A stretch of 64,000 nucleotides of DNA from Rhabdophis nuchalis (taxonomy: Eukaryota; Chordata; Lepidosauria; Squamata; Natricidae), in contig CM077647.1 of NCBI GenBank assembly GCA_039707465.1, positions 120,322,610-120,386,609 of the forward strand, written 5' to 3'. Made by a program: the position numbers and the translations under genes. This document shows, piece after piece, positions 1-10,408 of the stretch (position 1 is the stretch's first letter; each line of letters begins with the position of its first letter). The notes under the pieces are model-generated. The model saw only the letters and a program-made list of their open reading frames with translations. It was not told the origin of the DNA and searched no databases.

Positions 1-897
1 ATTTCTCCTTAGTTCTAAGTTGCTTCTCTCCTTGATTAGTTTCCACCCATTGCTTCTTGTCCTACCCCCAGGTGCCTTGGAGAATAGTTTGGCTCCCTCT
101 TCTTTGTGGCACCCTCTGAGATATCGGAACACTGCTATCATGTCTCCCCTGGTCCTTCTCTTCATCAAACTAGACATACCCAGCTCCTGCAGCCGTTCTT
201 CATATGTTTTAGTCTCCAGTTCCCTAATCATATTGGTTGCTCTTCTCTGCACTCTTTCCAGAGTCTCCATGTCTTTTCTACATCGTGGCGACCAAAACTG
301 TATGCAGTATTCCAAGTGTGGCCTTACCAAGGCACTATACAGTGGCATTAACACTTCACGTGATCTAGATTCTATCCCTCTGTTTATGCAGCCTAGAACT
401 GTGTTGGCTTTTTTGGCAGCTGCTGCACACTGCTGGCTCATATTCAAATGGTTGTCCACTAGGATTCCTAGATCCCTCTCACAGTTGCTACTATTGAGCA
501 AGGTACCACCTATACTGTACTTGTGCATTTTGTTTTTCTTGCCTATATGTAGGACCTTACTTTTTTCACAATTGAATTTCATTTTATTACATAGTGCCCA
601 ATGTTCAAGTTTGTCTAGATCCTTCTGTATCTTAAACCTATCTTCTGGAGTGTTGGCTATTCCTGCCAGCTTGGTGTCGTCTGCAAATTTGATGAGTTCC
701 CCATTTATCCCCTCATCGAAATCGTTGATGAAGATGTTAAAGAGTACTGGGCCTAAAACAGAGCCTTGGGGGACTCCACTGCATACTTCCTTCCATGTAG
801 ATGCAGTTCCATTGAGGACTACACGTTGAGTGCGGTTGGTCAGCCAGTTGCGAATCCATTTGCTGGTGGTGCTGTCTAACCCACAATTTTCTACTAT
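1..897 (-). mobile_element. CR1 LINE fragment, RT and C-terminal part, cut by window edge
   Basis: Read on the minus strand this is the RT and C-terminal portion of CR1 ORF2, nearly the same sequence as 3840-4735 and 51050-51860. The reverse complement encodes the CR1 C-terminal block with WSP-type and RRATKMIR-type motifs and the thumb segment, with scattered stops. The 5' end of the copy is truncated near 897, and its 3' end lies to the left of position 1. It is inactive. Confidence 0.85.
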
Positions 898-1374
898 TAG
901 ATAATAGTATCTCTTTCAGGCAAATTTCTTATAGAGCATGATTTATTGAGCAGGAAGCAACAGGTTTACAGGAATTTTAGCAACTGACTTATTACTCATG
1001 CAGAACTAATGTATTCTCTAATATATCTTAGGGCAGAAAGGTACTTAAAGACTTCTCTGTAAACTGCAATGGAGGCACACCTTTTTTTGCAAATACCAGA
1101 ATGGAAAAAATTGCAGCTGTCTGTTTACCCTACAATCTGATTCTTTATCACTCTGTGAACTAATCATTAAATTGCCACACTACATCAAAGCCCTAGCAGC
1201 ATCTTTTTTTTTCTTCTTCTGCTGATGTTGCCAAGTCTTGTATGGTCTTGACTGAAACAGGTTTCAGTTGTCCCTGGTTGTACTGATTTTAAAGCAGTTT
1301 TCCCTCTCGAATCAGCAACATCTAATCACAGCCATGGGTAGTAAATCTCTTATGCTTCTCCATATCCTTTAGGA
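898..1374. other. Unassigned non-coding stretch
   Basis: AT-rich sequence with no long ORF and no repeat I recognise, between the CR1 fragment and a palindromic MITE. It is probably old intergenic DNA. The 187 bases between the MITE and the LTR (1518-1704) are likewise unassigned. Confidence 0.4.
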
Positions 1375-1509
1375 CAGGGATGTCCAAACTTGGGAACTTT
1401 AAGACTTGTGGACTTCAACTCCCAGAATTCCCCAGCCAGCATAGCTGGCTGGGGAATTCTGGGAGTTGAAATCCACAAGTCTTAAAGTTCCCAAGTTTGG
1501 ACATCCCTG
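1375..1509. mobile_element. Palindromic hAT-like MITE
   Basis: Two arms of about 65 bp form a nearly perfect inverted repeat around a short centre near 1441, with termini CAGGGATGTCC and its complement. The flanking octamers CTTTAGGA (1367-1374) and TTTTAGGA (1510-1517) differ at one base, as expected for an 8-bp hAT target-site duplication. No transposase is encoded. The terminal CAGGG and 8-bp duplication support the hAT superfamily; the subfamily is unknown. Confidence 0.75.
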
Positions 1510-1704
1510 TTTTAGGAAATCTGGTGCTTATTGGCCACTTATGGGTGATATGGGCTATTCTTCCCCTACTTTTTTTCAGTCTTGTCTATCTTCATTCTAT
1601 AATTGTCCCCTCCCTTAAGGAACTAGATAGCCTGTGCTGTTCATTTGGTGGCAGACAAACTACTCTGCAAACTTTCCTCTGCAAAAATCCCTGGCAACAA
1701 AAAT

Positions 1705-1935
1705 TGTTGTGTTTAATTATAAGGTTCAGGACTCAATAACTTAGACAAAGCTCAGTTAAGTCAACTTCTTTATTAGGAAACAGAGAACCGCAACTTCAAA
1801 CACAAGTAAAACACGAAACACCGATTCACGCTTGACATTGCCTTTAAATACCCCACTGTCATCTGTGATCGGCCAATCAGACACAGGCATTACTACCACC
1901 TAAACGACAGCCAATCCACATCGCAATACTCAACA
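1705..1935 (-). repeat. 3' LTR of the Gypsy element
   Basis: A 231-bp repeat starting TGTTGTGTTTAATTATAAGG and ending ACTCAACA on the + strand. It matches 22614-22825 along its length, apart from small indels and about one substitution per 10-15 bases. On the minus strand it follows internal sequence and so is the downstream LTR. It contains an inverted CCAAT-like motif (GGCCAATCAG, 1871-1880), but no proven promoter. Confidence 0.88.
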
Positions 1936-1946
1936 CTTCTTTCCGC
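1936..1946 (-). other. Polypurine tract of the Gypsy element
   Basis: On the minus strand GCGGAAAGAAG lies directly before the 3' LTR, the expected position of the plus-strand primer for reverse transcription. The assignment rests on position and composition only. Confidence 0.55.
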
Positions 1947-2096
1947 CATGGTTGCGCTAGCATAATCCTGGAGGTATGCTGGCCGGCACCAGATTCGCCC
2001 CGACCTCCACAGTACCCCTTCACTGCTGGCCGCATGCGGATCTGGAAATGGTTGCTGTATGCTAATGTCCCAGCTAGGGACCTTAGCCTGCAACCC

Positions 2097-3652
2097 CTAC
2101 TCCAACAGCATCTGACCTGCTTCCGGAACCTGCCGATATTTGAATTCCTTCCGATGACCAACTCCGTCCTGCAACCTCGACTCCTCCAGACACAGACCTG
2201 TGTCAAAAGGTAAGTATCTATTCACCTCATCGTTATTGTCATTGGTGATGTGTGCTCTGCCCTCACACATGGGCTGGGTAGGCCGCCAGTCCTCCTCTGG
2301 ATTCGCATCAGGTCTCCATGTCTCCATGACTCTCTTCTCGTCCACTTGTGGAGTCACTGGTGTTCCCCTACTCTTTAAATGGTCAATGTGGCACCTCCAC
2401 ATCTGTCCACCTGGCAATTCCACCCTATAAGTTATTCTCCGGTTATTCTCACACTCTTGCCAGACAGCCATAAAGGCTGACCCATGAAGTTTCTGGCATA
2501 AATTTGTTCCCCTAGGCCAAACCCCCTCCATCCTCCCATAAAGTCAAGAGGTTTCTCCAGAGAAAAATTGGGATGCAGCCTATCTGTACCATTCTTAATC
2601 TCCGGCCCATGAGCAACTCTGCAGGGCTTTTATTAGTAGTAGGACAAGGTGTAGAATGCTGCATTAGCAGAAATTGATCTACCCAGTCCTGCCAATTTCC
2701 TAGTCCCAATTTAGCTAAAACGTCCTTCACTGGTCACACCATTCGTTCCGCCAGACCATTGCTGGCCAGGTGGAATGGGGAAATGACTGCATGGCGTATG
2801 CCCAGGGTTGCCAGGAACCCTTCAAATGCCATAGAAATAAACTGGGGTCCATTATTGGAGATCAAAAGGTCTGGCAACCCATGTATAGCAAATAATTTCT
2901 TTAAAATTTTGCTAACAGCCTTGGAAGTGGTTGATGACATCATAACAATTTCCAAACCTTGAAAAAGAGTCAGCTACCACTAAAAATGTTTTCCTAGGGA
3001 ACATGCCCACAAGATCTATATGAACGCAGGCCCAAGGGGATGTGGGGATTTCCCATTTCCTGGGAGAAGCCTTTGGCAGAACCGCTCGAACTGCTTGGCA
3101 CTGGTGATAGGCGGCCACCCACTGAACAATTGCTTCATCAATTTTCCACTACCATAGATAACTTATAGCTAAGGCTTTCATTCTCACTACCCCAGGATGT
3201 GTGCTATGTAAAGGGACCATCACAGTGATTCTTGCAGTGGGGAACAACCACCCGCTGCCCCCACAATAAACAATCTTTAGCTCCAATAATTCCAATCTAC
3301 GATTCACATAAAGTTGGAATTCAAGGCTTGATACATCTTGTGGCCATCCCCTCTTAACCCAATTTAGCACTTGGAATAATATTATGTCCTTCATCGACAA
3401 CCTGGCAATGTCTACAGCGGCCACGGGAAGGAGAAGATAATCAATCAGGAGCACTTGAGAGGCTGGTGCTGGGTCTTCAAAGGTAGCTAGCAACAGATAT
3501 CTGCTCAGGGCATCTGCAATGGGCCAGGTATTTGCCAGGCTGATGAATCAGTTCATAATGGTATGCAGCTAAGAATACTGTCCACATGGTTAGTCAAGGG
3601 GATAACACTTGTGGGGTTTGTCTGTTGCCTGCTAACAATCCCAGAAAAGGAC
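2097..3652 (-). pseudogene. Gypsy RNase H C-terminus and integrase remnant
   Basis: From high to low coordinate the frame reads the PFLGLLAG segment, a spacer with PGKYLAH and an EDPAPASQVLLID block. Integrase follows: a catalytic-core start VHIDLVGMF with FLVVADSFSRF (about 2950-3060), then LPDLLISNNGPQF (about 2840), and SNGLAERMV (about 2740) bearing the core Glu. The usual second core Asp of SDNG is Asn here. The C-terminal segment has VELPGGQMWRCHIDHLKSR (about 2370-2440). Stops and frameshifts break it into at least five pieces, so it is not functional. Confidence 0.82.
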
Positions 3653-3759
3653 GATATGATACGATAGCAGAGTTTCAAAGGACCTTGGAGGTCTTGTAGT
3701 CCAACCTCCTCCATAGGCAGGAAACCCTATATGGTTTCAGACAAATGGCTATCCAACAT

Positions 3760-5812
3760 CTACTTAAAGACTTGCAGTGTTGGGGCATTCACAACTTCTG
3801 GAGGCAAGCTGTTCCACTGATTAATTGTTCTAACTGTCAGGAAATTTCTCCTCAGTTCTAAGTTGTTTCTCTCCTTGATTAGTTTCCACCCATTGCTTAT
3901 TGTTATACCCTCAGGTGCCTTGGAGAATAGTTTGACTCCCTCTTCTTTGTAGCAACCCCTGAGATATGGGAACACTGCTATCATGTCTCCCCTAGTCCTT
4001 CTTTTTATTAAACTAGACATACCCAGTTCCTGCAACCGTTCTTCATATGTTCTAGTCTCTAGTCCCCTAATCATCTTTGTTGCTCTTCTCTGCACTCTTT
4101 CTAGAGTCTCCACATCTTTTCTACATCGTGGCGACCAAAACTGAATGCAGTGTTCCAAGTATGGCCTTACCAAGGCATTATAAAGTAGTATTAATACTTC
4201 ATGTGACCTTGATTCTATCCCTCTATTTATGCAGCCTAGAACTGTGTTGGCTTTTTTGGCAGCTGCTGCCCACTACTGGCTCATATCTAAATGGTTGTCC
4301 ACTAGGACTCCAAGATCCCTTTCACAGTTACTACTATTGAGCAAGGTACCACCTATAATGTGCCTGTGCATTTCGTTTTTGCTGCCTAAATGTAGAACCT
4401 TACTCTTTTCACCATTGAATTTCATTTTATTAGATAGTGCCCAATGTTCAAGTTTGTCAAGATCCTTCTCTATCTTAAACCTATCTTATGGAATGTTGGC
4501 TATTCCTGCCAGCTTGGTGTCATCTGCAAATTTCATGAGTTCCCCATTTATTCCTTCATCCAAATCATTGATGAAGATGTTGAAGAGTACTGGGCCTAAA
4601 ACAGAGCCTTGGGGTACTCCACTGCATACTTCCCTCCATATACGGTAGATGCAGTTCTATTGAGGACTACACGTTGAATGCGGTTGGTCAGCCAGTTACG
4701 AATCCATCTGGTGGTGATGCTGTCTAACCCACATTCTTCTACTTTATCTAACAGTAGGTTATGGTCTACCTTATGAAATACCTTACTGAACTCTAAGTAA
4801 ACTATATCCACGGCATTCCTCTGGTCCACTAATTTTTGTCATTTTGTCAAGGAATGCAATAAGATTAGTCTGGCATGATCCGTTTTTGACAAATCTATGT
4901 TGGCTTTTGTTACTTTGTTTACTTTTAGATGTTCACTAATTCATTGCTTGGTTATCTTTTCCAGAATCTTTCCTAGTATTGAGGTCAGGCTGATAGGTCT
5001 GTAGTTTCCTGGATCTATTTTTTTCCCTTTTTTGAAGATGGGGACCACATCAGCTCTTTTCCAGTCCTCTGGAAGTTCCCCAGTGCTCTAGGATTTCTGA
5101 AAGATATTGTTCAGTAGTTCTGAGATCTCGTCTGCCAGTTGCTTCAGAATCCTGGGTGTAATCAATCCAGTCCTGGTGATTTGAACTCGTCTAGAGTAGA
5201 CAGGTGCTCACTTACCATTTTCTTCCCTATTTTAACTTGTATTCCTAATCTGATTTTTGTGGTGCTGTTTTTGATAGGTTTGATAAGTAAGGACTGTTTT
5301 ATCCCTTTGTGTAAAGACAGATGCAAAAAATGAGTTAAATAGTTCTGCTTTCTCCCTGTTGCTTGTCACCTTTTTGCCACTTTTCCCCAGCAATGGACCA
5401 ATTGTTTCTTTAACTTTTTTCTTGTTTTTTACATGTTGGAATAAGCTTTTTTTGTTATTTTTTACTTTTGTGGCAAGCCATTGTTCATTGTGAGCCTTAG
5501 CTTTCCTCACTTCATCTTTACAGGCTTGGGCTATTTGCTGATATTCTGCCTGAGTTATGTGCTCCTCTTTCCATTTTTTTATACTTGTCCTTTTTATCTT
5601 TCAATTTGCCAGAAAGTTCTTTGTGCAGCCATGCTGGTTTCTTTTGGGATCCTGGGCTTTTATAATCTCTTTTTTCAATATTTCCCAAGCTTCTTCAGTT
5701 GTTTTCCCCTTGAGGATTCTCATCCATGGAATTCTTCCCAAGCTCTCTCTAAGTTTATTGAAATTAACTCTCTTAAAGTCCTAGACTCTAGTTTGACTTT
5801 GTTATACTACTT
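3760..5812 (-). pseudogene. CR1 ORF2 reverse transcriptase and C-terminal domain, broken
   Basis: The C-terminal piece (4173-3760) reads MVRPYLEHCIQFWSPRC, then ERVQRRATKMIRGLE and RGDMIAVFPYLRGC, the standard CR1 ORF2 ending NQWNSLPPEVVNAPTLQVFK. Upstream, 4829-4596 has VDIVYLEFSKVFHKVDHNLL, the RT palm motif in which the CR1 consensus is DFSKAFD; here the catalytic Asp has changed to Glu. The fragment at 5510-5232 is the linker between EN and RT. Frameshifts separate these pieces. Confidence 0.85.
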
Positions 5813-5828
5813 GCGTTTGCGTAATGTT

Positions 5829-7816
5829 TTATATTGAAAAAGTTTTATTGGTTTTTACAAATTTTTTAAAGTAGGGTAGGGGTAGGGTGAGATACAAAAA
5901 TATTTTGAGAACTTTCACGTCGAGGTCGTTGGCCCCTCCGGGGCTTCATAATAAGACATTGGTAATACATTTTCCAATAATACTGCAAGGTGAAAACAAA
6001 TGCATACATCATAAATTCTAAATTCTATGCTGGCAATCGTGTACAGACATCCAGATTAAAAGTTATACTGTATTAATAAAAAGCAAAGTCATTTTTTAGA
6101 CCTAAGTCTTTTGGCAATTGTATCTTCTTGTTCTCCTTCCTGGCCCCCAGCAGGCGGGGCCGTGGCCCCCTCCGTCCCCCCTGGATCTTCCCCCAGGATA
6201 GAGGAATGTTTTTTAAGAAAGGCTTCCGCCTCAGCAACTGTTTTAATCCTTACTCTTCCTTCATCCCAGAACACCAACATCCCTTCTGGCATCACCCACT
6301 TAAACCAAATTCTGTGGTTAAATAATCTTTTAGATAAGAAGGAATACTTCCTCCTCACCTCTCTAATCTTTTTTGGGATCTGGTTCAAGATGGCGACTTC
6401 CTTTTGTTGGTAAATTAAAGGCCTGTCTCTCTGCGCCTTCAAAATTCCCTCCCTGGTCGACCTTCTAACAAATTTAATATGTATCTCTCTGGGTACTTCA
6501 TTTAACCTGGCATATGTTGAATTAATTCTATAGACTAGGTCAATGTCCCCCCTGATCTCCTCTTTAGGTTTATGTAAATAGTCTGCTAAAATTGTACTCA
6601 TGAGATCAGGAAGGCATTCACCAGTTTCCTCCAAAATATTCTGAAATCTTAAAAAATATGACATTCTTTCAAAATCCATCCTAGACATATGACCAGACAA
6701 ATCTGCAATTTCAGTGTAGACATTTTTAAGTTCTCCCTTTGCCCCAGCCAACCCCACTTCCAGCTCCTCAGTCTTCTGCGTGTTCTCCATCAATTTTTTT
6801 TGCGTTTCCAAAAGTTCAAGCTTAGAGCTACACTGGTCTCTTCTCATTGCTTTAATTTCCAGCACCAAGGAGTTTAATGCTTCCTCCATCGCCGTCATTC
6901 TTTGTTCCAGTCCCGAATTCTCTGGTTGTTTTTTTGAAGCCATGATAAGCTATTATAATCAGTGCCACTAAAATGGCGTTTTTTGGGTGCGGCTGCTGGA
7001 GCCAGTCAGGAGAAGAAGAAAAAAGTTCAGCTCAGAGTTGTAACAAGCTGTAGAGCCCAGAGAAAAAACAGTTTCCTCAGTCAATTGTTAAAAAAGAGAA
7101 GATATTCCAGGGAAGGAACCAGTTATTCCAAAAAAAATTTCCATTAATAAAGAGAGACAGTCCAAATTACAAAGAGATGTTGGTGATTTTCCATAAAGAA
7201 ATAGTCATTCAGGAACAAAGAGGAGCCATCTTCCACCGCCCAGCCAGGCAGCCAGCAGGAGAAAGTAAAAAAAGAAATTGTTTCAATAAAGCCGGACTTA
7301 GATACATTGTATAGAAACAAGCCGCAAAACACTTTCACTTGTTCCGCAAAAGTCCGGATGAGAAATATCCGCTTCCTCGCAACGAGGAGCCATTTCAAAA
7401 CGCCGCTTTCGTAAATCCGAGGGGGGGGTTAACAAACACCCCCTCCACGTCTCTTCCAGTCCAAGCCGCCAGCAAGAAAAAGTTTTAAAGTCACTTACTC
7501 TCCGCCTTGCATCTCAAGCCCCGGCAAAGCCATCCGACCCGAGCGCTCCGTTCTCTCCAAATCCATTATTTACTCCCGTCCTCCATTGGCGAAGGGAACC
7601 AAGCCCCCCGCAGCATGTCTTCTTCCACCTGGACCGAAGACAAGGACCGTTCCTCCAGCTGCCGCCAGCAGAACCAGTCCAGGCAAGCCAGCCCTATGGA
7701 GGGTCCCCCCCCAAAAAAGAGGGGGGCACCCCGCCCCGTTAGGGGCAAAAAAAAGAACAAAACGGCGGACGAACCCCAAGGTTCATCCGTCGCCGCCAGA
7801 AGCCGGAACAGGAAGC
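5829..7816 (-). mobile_element. ORF1-only L1-like retroposon (half-L1), copy 1
   Basis: A 1988-bp insertion bounded by an exact 16-bp target-site duplication GCGTTTGCGTAATGTT (5813-5828 and 7817-7832). On the minus strand it has a GC-rich 5' region of about 870 bp (7816-6944), one ORF (6943-6089) and a 3' UTR of about 260 bp ending in an A-rich tail. There is no EN or RT. A second copy at 42954-44925 has the same layout and the same 5' start (GCTTCC-GTTCCGGCT-like), so the structure is a family trait and not one truncation. It resembles mammalian HAL1 elements in design and would need L1 ORF2 in trans. Confidence 0.88.
6089..6943 (-). CDS. L1 ORF1p-like protein of the half-L1 element, 284 aa
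   Basis: An uninterrupted ORF of 284 codons starts MASKKQPENSGLEQRMTAME. Residues 10-90 have heptad-like Leu/Glu/Lys spacing typical of the coiled coil that trimerises L1 ORF1p. An RRM-like middle segment follows (MSYFLRFQNILEE, then IRGDIDLVYRIN), then a C-terminal RNA-binding domain with PREIHIKFVRRSTREGIL and QIPKKIREVRRKYSFLSK. The tail is Gly/Pro/Glu-rich and ends KRLRSKK. The start is the first Met after the 5' region, and the second copy aligns at the same Met. The known L1 ORF1p role is nucleic-acid binding and chaperoning; whether this copy is expressed is unknown. Confidence 0.85.
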   Translation of the reverse strand: MASKKQPENSGLEQRMTAMEEALNSLVLEIKAMRRDQCSSKLELLETQKKLMENTQKTEELEVGLAGAKGELKNVYTEIADLSGHMSRMDFERMSYFLRFQNILEETGECLPDLMSTILADYLHKPKEEIRGDIDLVYRINSTYARLNEVPREIHIKFVRRSTREGILKAQRDRPLIYQQKEVAILNQIPKKIREVRRKYSFLSKRLFNHRIWFKWVMPEGMLVFWDEGRVRIKTVAEAEAFLKKHSSILGEDPGGTEGATAPPAGGQEGEQEDTIAKRLRSKK

Positions 7817-7832
7817 GCGTTTGCGTAATGTT

Positions 7833-8560
7833 GAATTCTAATATTGCATGGTCACTTGCCCCCAGGGTTCCTGTGGCTTCAACACCTTCTATCATTTCCT
7901 CTCTGTTAGTGAGAATTAAGTCCAATATGGCTGATCCCCTTGTTCCCTTCTCTATTTTTTGGGAAACAAAGTTGTCAGCTAGGTTCATTAGGAATCTGTT
8001 GGCTCTTCCACTTGGTGCAGAGTTTATTTCCCAGTTGTTGTCAGGATAGTTAAAATCCTCAATTTGTATTGTGGTGTGCTTCCTACGTACCTTAGTTAGC
8101 TGACTAGCAAAAAGTTCATTTACATCCTCTGCTTGGTTGGGTGGTCTGTAGTATAGACCTATGGCAATGCCATTTCCCCCCAACCTTTAATATTGACCCA
8201 AATGCATTCAAGATTGTTCTCCTCACTGTGCTCTATTTCTGTAGAGATGTAGTTATTTCTTATATATAGTGCAACTCCACCTCCTCTTTTATTTGGTCTA
8301 TTTCTTTTAAATAATTTAAATCCTTCTAGCTGTATGTTCCATTTGTTGGTTTCATCCCACCAAGTTTCTATAATGGCAACAATATCATATCTGCCCTCAT
8401 TTACTTGAATTTCAAATTCACCCTGTTTATTCCTCATACTCCGTGCATTGGTGTATAGACATTTGACTCCATTTTGATTGACCCTGTATTTACTGTCTAC
8501 ATAATCTTTGTTATGCCTGACTGCCCCTATTTTCTTGCCACTGGTATGATTAATGCACAC
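7833..8560 (-). pseudogene. CR1 ORF2 endonuclease domain remnant
   Basis: On the minus strand the apurinic-type endonuclease motifs appear in order: VKCLYTNARSMRNKQGE, YDIVAIIETWWDE and GGGVALYIRNNYIST, then after a frameshift AIGLYYRPPNQ, FNYPDNNWE, and ASDHAILEFNI at about 7840. The catalytic SDH motif lies only a few codons before the half-L1 insertion. One frameshift near 8180 separates the two halves. Confidence 0.85.
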
Positions 8561-8735
8561 AGTATGGCACTCACTATTAAATGTTTGGTTTTGCTTGACA
8601 GCAGGAGTGATAATCTTACCTGCACAAACATCTATGTTACATGCACTGATACCCCTATGAATTTTATATTGCTGGGGACAGAAATGTTCTGTATCTATTA
8701 ATTCTCTGTCCCCACTGTTCAGTTTAAATGTTTAT

Positions 8736-9287
8736 TCAGAAAATCTGTGAATTTAATGCCAAGTAATTCAGTCCCTTTCTTGGATGGATGCAAACCATCT
8801 CTTTTGTACAGTTTTTCATTGGATCATCTATTCTACAGGCATCATGACTAATAAAATCAAAGCCTTCCTTTTTACACCACTCCTTTAGCCACACATTAAA
8901 CTCTGCTACACGCTGCCCCTTCCCTTTTTGTTCCTTATATACTAGTAAAACCTTTGAAAAGATAAGCCTACAACCTATACTATTAAGTTCATACCCCAAA
9001 GTCTGGAAATCATTCTTCACAGAAAGTACATCTTTTTGGGACAGATCATTAGTGCCAAGAGGTATAATAGCGTCAACGTCAACGTTACGATTGAATAACC
9101 AACCAGAAGATGATTTCTCTTTTTATCTACCTTGCTTTTCTTGTGCAATTGATGTGTGATACTTGGTTCCCCATTTCGCCTTTTTGAAGAAAGTTCTTCC
9201 TTTTGGACCACAATCCTGCTTATTTGAGTCATCATTATCACAACTATCTTTACTGTCCCCATTAAGGTCAGCAAGGGGGCTATATCT
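8736..9287 (-). pseudogene. CR1 ORF1 C-terminal esterase (SGNH-hydrolase-like) domain
   Basis: Reading down from 9287 the minus strand encodes NRYSPLADLNGDSKDS, a basic linker, then DAIIPLGTNDLSQKDVLSVK (block with GTND at about 9050), FQTLGYELNSIGCRLIFSKV, CKKEGFDFISHDAC and finally HPRKGLNYLA (about 8765). CR1 ORF1 proteins are known to carry an SGNH-type esterase domain; the GTND block and the terminal H-P-x-x-x-G-L-N-Y-L-A block match it. At least one frameshift near 9020-9120 breaks the frame. Confidence 0.8.
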
Positions 9288-9743
9288 GTTATGATGGGTC
9301 ACAGCAAAAGCTGTGCAAATTACCTGCGCATGCGCGACATGGCGGTCGCGTTCTGAGGCTGGGAGAAGCCCGGGGGATAGTTTCACCCCCAGGAAGATGC
9401 CGCCAGCCCCCAGTTTCCATCGTTGAGGGCTGGCTTGGCAAGCCGAACTGCTCCTCGTCGCGCCGAGCCGCCCGAGGCTGAAGGGCGAGCTATCCGGGCG
9501 ACAATGAGGAGCGAAGAAGAAACGGAGAGGCGACTCGGCCTGTTTGCGGCCTAGAGCGTCCCGGCGCGGCCGGAAGGAAGAGAGGTAGGCCGCAAGCCGG
9601 GACGCGGAAGAAGATCAGCTGGCTGCGAGATGGGGCCAGGCCAGGAGAGTTACCATCGGGCCGCACGACCAGTGGCAGGTCGTGCGGTCCTACCCTGGCC
9701 TGTGCCCGAAATATCCCCATGCTCCGATCGGCGTGTGTTGGCG

Positions 9744-9966
9744 AGGCTGCTCATAAGTGAGGCTGGATGGAAGAGAGAAGGTGAGAGAAGGTGCGGAGGC
9801 TTGGAAAGAAGGCGGAGGCTTGGAAGGAAGGTGGTGTCGGAGGAGTTGGAGGAAGGAGATGGAGAAGGAAGGAGAAGGAGAAAGAGAAAGAAAGAAAGAA
9901 AGAAATGGAGAAGGAGAAAGAAGGAGAGGAGGAGAGAGAAAGAAGGAGAGAGAATGAGAGAGATGG
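9744..9966 (+). repeat. Polypurine (GA/GAA/GGA) tract in L2 5' UTR
   Basis: About 220 bases of almost pure A and G with GAAA and GGAGAA units. It is responsible for spurious basic and Ser/Pro-rich ORFs on the two strands. It lies in the 5' UTR of the L2 element and is absent from the 5'-truncated copy at 58.5 kb. Confidence 0.7.
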
Positions 9967-10408
9967 AAGGAGTAATGGATGGAGATCGAGGATGTGTATG
10001 CTGGTTTGAGCAGTCTGGCATGGAACATCTGCAGCCAGATTGTGGATTGGTGGACCTGGCCGAGGACGACCCAGGAAGATTGTTAACATCTGAACATCTG
10101 GAGTGAGTGCACGGGACTGGAGGAGGTGGCTGACAACATCTGGGCCTTTAGAGGGCAGTATTCTACATCAGGCCGCATGATGGACTAATTAGCCATGCGG
10201 CACTAAATACGAACTAAGCCCCTTTTGGTCGGAAGGACAGATGGATGGGGCCTGTAATGGGACTGGATTCGATCTCCCCATCCATAAGACTCTGGATTCT
10301 GACTTTACCCCCCACCCTGAAGAATATCCTTGCACTTACCCACTTTATTTGCTTTCGGACTTGTGTTTGTTGCCTTCCTGGACTTAGACTACCTCTGAGG
10401 TTTTTAAC

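Noticed and set aside
20..829. 269-codon + strand frame
   Set aside because: It is the antisense of CR1 ORF2; the same frame recurs opposite other CR1 copies.
9650..10089. Several Ser/Leu-rich or Lys/Glu-rich open frames on both strands
   Set aside because: They are translations of the polypurine tract in the L2 5' UTR; composition alone keeps them open.
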